Positions 61,405-64,000 of a stretch of 64,000 nt of DNA are shown here, in pieces. This stretch comes from Polynucleobacter sp. Tro8-14-1 (GTDB taxonomy: Bacteria > Pseudomonadota > Gammaproteobacteria > Burkholderiales > Burkholderiaceae). The stretch's first letter is position 1, and the number at the start of each line of letters is the position of its first letter. The translations under genes and the position numbers were made by a program. The stretch lies in contig NZ_JACVPX010000002.1 of assembly GCF_018881655.1 (NCBI RefSeq), forward strand, positions 124,001 to 188,000, given 5' to 3'. The notes under the pieces were generated by a model that was not told the DNA's origin, made no database searches, and saw nothing but the letters and a program-made list of their open reading frames with translations.

Positions 61405-61989
61405 ATGCCAAAGCTAAACATAACCCACTTGCCACAGCGACTTAAAGAGCGTTTGGCGAAGTTGGAGCGTGGCGAAGAGGTTTCTAAATTTGATGTTGAA
61501 GTCTTATTGAGTCCTGAGCAGATTGAGCGTTTACATAATGCACAAGCAGAGCAAGAGCTATTACGCAAAACGCATAAGCGTCCTAAAACTAAAGAACAAG
61601 AACAAGCGATTGGTTGGAAAACTAAGCTAGAAGTGCGTATTGAGATTTACAAGCAAGCGATTGCACAAGTAGAAGATGGAATGCTTGATGGCATTAGAAA
61701 GCTACAAGCAGGCAGCGAAGTGAAAGCGGCGCGAGTGTATATGGATGCGTGGAGTAAGGCGCTTGACGAAGGTAAAGCAAGTTGGAGTGTACAAAGCGTA
61801 GGCAACATTGCACTTACAAGAGCAGGATTTGGTAATGGCAGTCTTGTAGCAAGCAAGCGTGATAAAGAAGTTTGGGCAATGGAAGACGCTTTGCGTAAGC
61901 AGTTTGAATGTGAAATGAGTAAGGAAGAGAAGGAGCAGTTGGAACTGCTAAAGGAACACGAAAAGGCAATGCAGAAGAAGCAAAGGTAG
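61405..61989 (+). CDS. Charged helical protein, unknown
   Basis: 194 residues, strongly charged, mostly helical (Lys, Glu, Gln, Ala). No Cys pairs, no membrane segments. The C-terminus (KEEKEQLELLKEHEKAMQ) looks like a coiled coil. The start is simple: ATG after GGTGACA. Possibly a phage-like accessory protein; no family recognised. The following 153 bases before the next gene hold no feature apart from short TTGACCAA repeats. Confidence 0.55.
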   Translation: MPKLNITHLPQRLKERLAKLERGEEVSKFDVEVLLSPEQIERLHNAQAEQELLRKTHKRPKTKEQEQAIGWKTKLEVRIEIYKQAIAQVEDGMLDGIRKLQAGSEVKAARVYMDAWSKALDEGKASWSVQSVGNIALTRAGFGNGSLVASKRDKEVWAMEDALRKQFECEMSKEEKEQLELLKEHEKAMQKKQR

Positions 61990-62142
61990 TGGTTTATTAA
62001 AAAGTATGGTTTTTTTGCACCATTTATCCTAGTAAAAACCGTGCTTTTCCTTAAACCCTATATTCTCTGTCCCGCAAACCCATATCCAGCAAGGTCTGCA
62101 AGGTCGGCTTGACCAACTTGACCAAGCAAACCATCAAATCCA

Positions 62143-62727
62143 TCACACCACAGCCAAATTCTCCACAGCGTTTCTCATAAGCTCACTATTGCAGTCGATG
62201 TAGCATTGCACGCTACTAAGTGCTTTGTGTCCGCTTAACCCCATAATCACACGCACACCAATTCCATCATTTGCCAATTTTGTAATAAATGTGCGACGAG
62301 ACGAATGGCTACTTGCTCCGTCTAACCCAACACGCTTATACAAATAGTGAAAGTGCTGTGTAAGTGTGTTTGCCGTAAAGCCGTCGCTATCACGCTTTTG
62401 ACTATAGAAGAACTTATTGCTTGGATTGGCGTTGGCATATAGCTTTGCATATTGCTGTAGTTCTTTACGCAACTTCTCATTCACAAATACCGTTCTTGCC
62501 TCATTCGTCTTTGTATTCTCTGCCAATAAGCGTATTTCATTCTTTATGTTGCCTTCGCTATCTACAACATCTTTTATTCGAAGACTGGCAACCTCGCTGA
62601 CACGCATTCCCGTATTAAACATAATTAGCACTAACGCTCTATTGCGTAGTGAGTGTTTTCGTGTTGCACAGTAATCAAGCACTTTGCGTATCTCTGTGCT
62701 GTTAAGAACTTTTGCTTGCTTAGTCAT
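62143..62727 (-). CDS. Short tyrosine recombinase (catalytic domain only)
   Basis: 194 residues from the ATG at 62727 (MTKQAKVLNSTE), which has GAAGGA about 9 bases before it. Arg I in NTGMRVSEVASL, HSSRRTF as the HxxR box, LSGHKALSSVQCYID with His and the Tyr nucleophile. The N-terminal core-binding domain is absent, as in FimB/FimE-size invertases and some short phage integrases. The same frame is open for about 55 codons upstream, which may be chance. Confidence 0.85.
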   Translation of the reverse strand: MTKQAKVLNSTEIRKVLDYCATRKHSLRNRALVLIMFNTGMRVSEVASLRIKDVVDSEGNIKNEIRLLAENTKTNEARTVFVNEKLRKELQQYAKLYANANPSNKFFYSQKRDSDGFTANTLTQHFHYLYKRVGLDGASSHSSRRTFITKLANDGIGVRVIMGLSGHKALSSVQCYIDCNSELMRNAVENLAVV

Positions 62728-63119
62728 AACTTTTTCCTTCTTTAACCAAATGTTTGCTAAGCGTTTAATGTATTTTCTTTTGTATCTTTCTGCGACCGTT
62801 TCGTGTGTGTATGCTGTCAAATTAAATTCTTTCCAATAATCAATGAGATATGTAGGTTTTGACGAGAAACCAAAGCTTCTTTGTATTTCCTTACATATGA
62901 GTATTTATTGATAGTGTGGGATTTTGACTACAGAAATACGCAGACTTGCGTACATCGTCTATACACTGTTTGAGCTGCTTCTCGCTTGTGTTGCTATTTG
63001 TTGTCGCGTTTAGTGTGCTCAATTGCATTAAATTAACGCCTAATAATGTGTTTTTAAAGTGGCTCTAAAGGTTAGAATAAACAATGCTAAGTTTGTTAAT
63101 CTTTTGAAAATATTTTTAT
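62728..63119. other. Gap between recombinase and lipoprotein gene
   Basis: Mostly AT-rich. Contains one small ORF on the minus strand (62891-63028, listed separately) and an open frame leading into the recombinase. No clear promoter; AATAAAC and TATTTTTATATG precede the lipoprotein start. Confidence 0.4.
62891..63028 (-). CDS. Very small ORF upstream of the short recombinase
   Basis: 45 residues: starts MQLSTLNATTNSNTSEKQL and ends PTLSINTHM. Amino-acid use is protein-like and it precedes the recombinase on the same strand, but the ribosome site (AGG 12 bases before) is weak. Function unknown. Confidence 0.3.
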   Translation of the reverse strand: MQLSTLNATTNSNTSEKQLKQCIDDVRKSAYFCSQNPTLSINTHM

Positions 63120-63623
63120 ATGAAAAAATTACTAATTGCATTTACAACTGTTACCATTCTCTCTGCTTGTGCTCAAATGCAGACCGTCAATATCGCCACT
63201 CCATTTGATGCTAAAGAAGCTTCGGTAATCAATCAGGTTGGGAAGAACACTATTACTGGTTCTGCTTTGATTAAGCGAAATGATGGGCAGACAGTAACTT
63301 GCTCTGGCGAAGAAGTTAATTTAATACCATATACAACTTATGCCAACACTCGTATCTTGGCTTTATATGGCAACTCCAGTAAAGGTATTAATACATACAA
63401 TAGACCAACATTTGTGCCAGATGTCGCAGAGTACAAAACAATGCAAAAGCATACTCAGTGCAATGCACAAGGTTTCTTCAGCTTTAAAAATGTTGCTGAT
63501 GGCGATTATTTCGTAGTTACTGCTGTTAGATGGACTGTTAATTATGCCACTCAAGGCGGTAGCTTAATGCGTAGGGTTGCGGTAAAAGGTGGGGAGACTG
63601 CTGAAATAGTTTTGGCTCCTTAA
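63120..63623 (+). CDS. Small lipoprotein, unknown
   Basis: 167 residues. Lipobox LSAC (Cys17) after a basic start KKLLIAFTTVTI; Ala after the Cys favours the outer membrane. The C-terminal half (GFFSFKNVADGDYFVVTAVR, then GGETAEIVLAP) resembles a beta-sandwich of the carboxypeptidase-regulatory type. Role unknown. Confidence 0.65.
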   Translation: MKKLLIAFTTVTILSACAQMQTVNIATPFDAKEASVINQVGKNTITGSALIKRNDGQTVTCSGEEVNLIPYTTYANTRILALYGNSSKGINTYNRPTFVPDVAEYKTMQKHTQCNAQGFFSFKNVADGDYFVVTAVRWTVNYATQGGSLMRRVAVKGGETAEIVLAP

Positions 63624-63844
63624 AAGAGCTTTGTAGGCAAGCTACTTCGTTGCTTGCTGTGTCTTCGCTAAAGCTATCGCTTTCGCTCGTCACATTTCCT
63701 TCGGCTCATTATTGATTTGCTTTTGCTTTGTTGTTTGACTGATTTTGGAGTAAACAACGGCTATATGCGACTTAAAGAAGTAGCATTGATAGTCGTCGCT
63801 TGTATGTAATGTTCTGATTCCATCGCATACAACTGTAAAAGAAT
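63624..63844. other. No gene seen
   Basis: Pyrimidine-rich stretch with CTTCG- and GCTTTCGCT-like short repeats (63640-63720). No frame of useful length and no recognisable site. Confidence 0.35.
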
Positions 63845-63970
63845 TCAACGAGAGACGAATGTATTAAAACTCTCAACCAGTTTTCGCATTGATTTGCTAA
63901 ACAGTAATTCTGCGGCTCGCTCATATGTATCACAATCTTTACAGCAATTGCAGTACGAGCACGAAGTCAT
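63845..63970 (-). CDS. Very small Cys-rich ORF
   Basis: 41 residues: MTSCSYCNCCKDCDTYERA, then a helix (AELLFSKSMRKLVESFNT). Five Cys within residues 4-13 suggest a tiny zinc-binding module. An in-frame stop lies three codons before the ATG, so the start is set. No strong ribosome site. Unknown family. Confidence 0.4.
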   Translation of the reverse strand: MTSCSYCNCCKDCDTYERAAELLFSKSMRKLVESFNTFVSR

Positions 63971-64000
63971 TAGCCGTTATATTCCACTTCGTGTTTTTGT

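Overview
The window looks like a chromosome segment from a betaproteobacterium of the order Burkholderiales. The best fit is the freshwater genus Polynucleobacter. The reasons are the gene order around the origin (rpmH-rnpA-yidD-yidC-mnmE on one side, dnaA-dnaN-gyrB on the other), the atp-hemE-priA block, parAB-rsmG-mnmG, the def-fmt-htpX-rsmB-ntrYX run ending at a tRNA-Phe locus, a DUF3717-type small protein, and moderate base composition judged by eye. The genus call is recognition, not a computed match.

Layout. Bases 1-9733 are the right end of a genomic island: the 3' part of an SDH-type (ClpP-fold) protease gene, two adjacent giant tyrosine-recombinase-like genes (1211 and about 1013 aa), and a divergent AbiE-type toxin-antitoxin pair with a palindromic operator on its promoter. 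The island appears to end at a 23-bp copy of a tRNA 3' end (9711-9733). Bases 9816-27381 are core chromosome: a fatty acid desaturase, a small zinc-ribbon-like protein, an MBL hydrolase, gcvH, priA, hemE, the full F1Fo ATP synthase operon, parB, parA, rsmG and mnmG, with two perfect parS sites. Bases 27488-32924 hold a TSUP permease and a complete branched-chain-type ABC importer. Bases 33031-43078 are the origin region: DUF3717, a SET methyltransferase, gyrB, dnaN, dnaA, DnaA-box clusters on both sides of dnaA, then rpmH to mnmE. Bases 43169-57053 carry pckG, an MnmC-type oxidase that overlaps topB tail to tail, dprA, def, fmt, htpX, rsmB, a DUF4390 gene and the ntrYX two-component system.

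After ntrX a second mobile region starts and runs to the window end. It begins inside a tRNA-Phe gene. A 44-bp sequence holding the 5' half of that tRNA, up to the anticodon loop, occurs twice (57149-57192 and 59081-59124), each time followed by unrelated DNA. Between the copies is a 1.9-kb segment with a Pro/Gln-rich protein gene and a dinJ-yafQ toxin-antitoxin pair but no integrase. To the right of the second copy are an integrase, secreted and lipoprotein genes of unknown function, a short catalytic-domain-only recombinase and several very small ORFs. This looks like two elements stacked at one tRNA site that use the 5' half of the tRNA as attachment site.

The core genes fit together as replication and segregation (dnaA, dnaN, gyrB, parAB/parS), wobble-uridine tRNA modification (mnmE, mnmG, MnmC-type oxidase), energy conversion (atp) and membrane-protein insertion (yidC/yidD). 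The accessory parts are at the two tRNA-associated edges, each with recombinases and a toxin-antitoxin system. No intact tRNA, rRNA or CRISPR array was seen.
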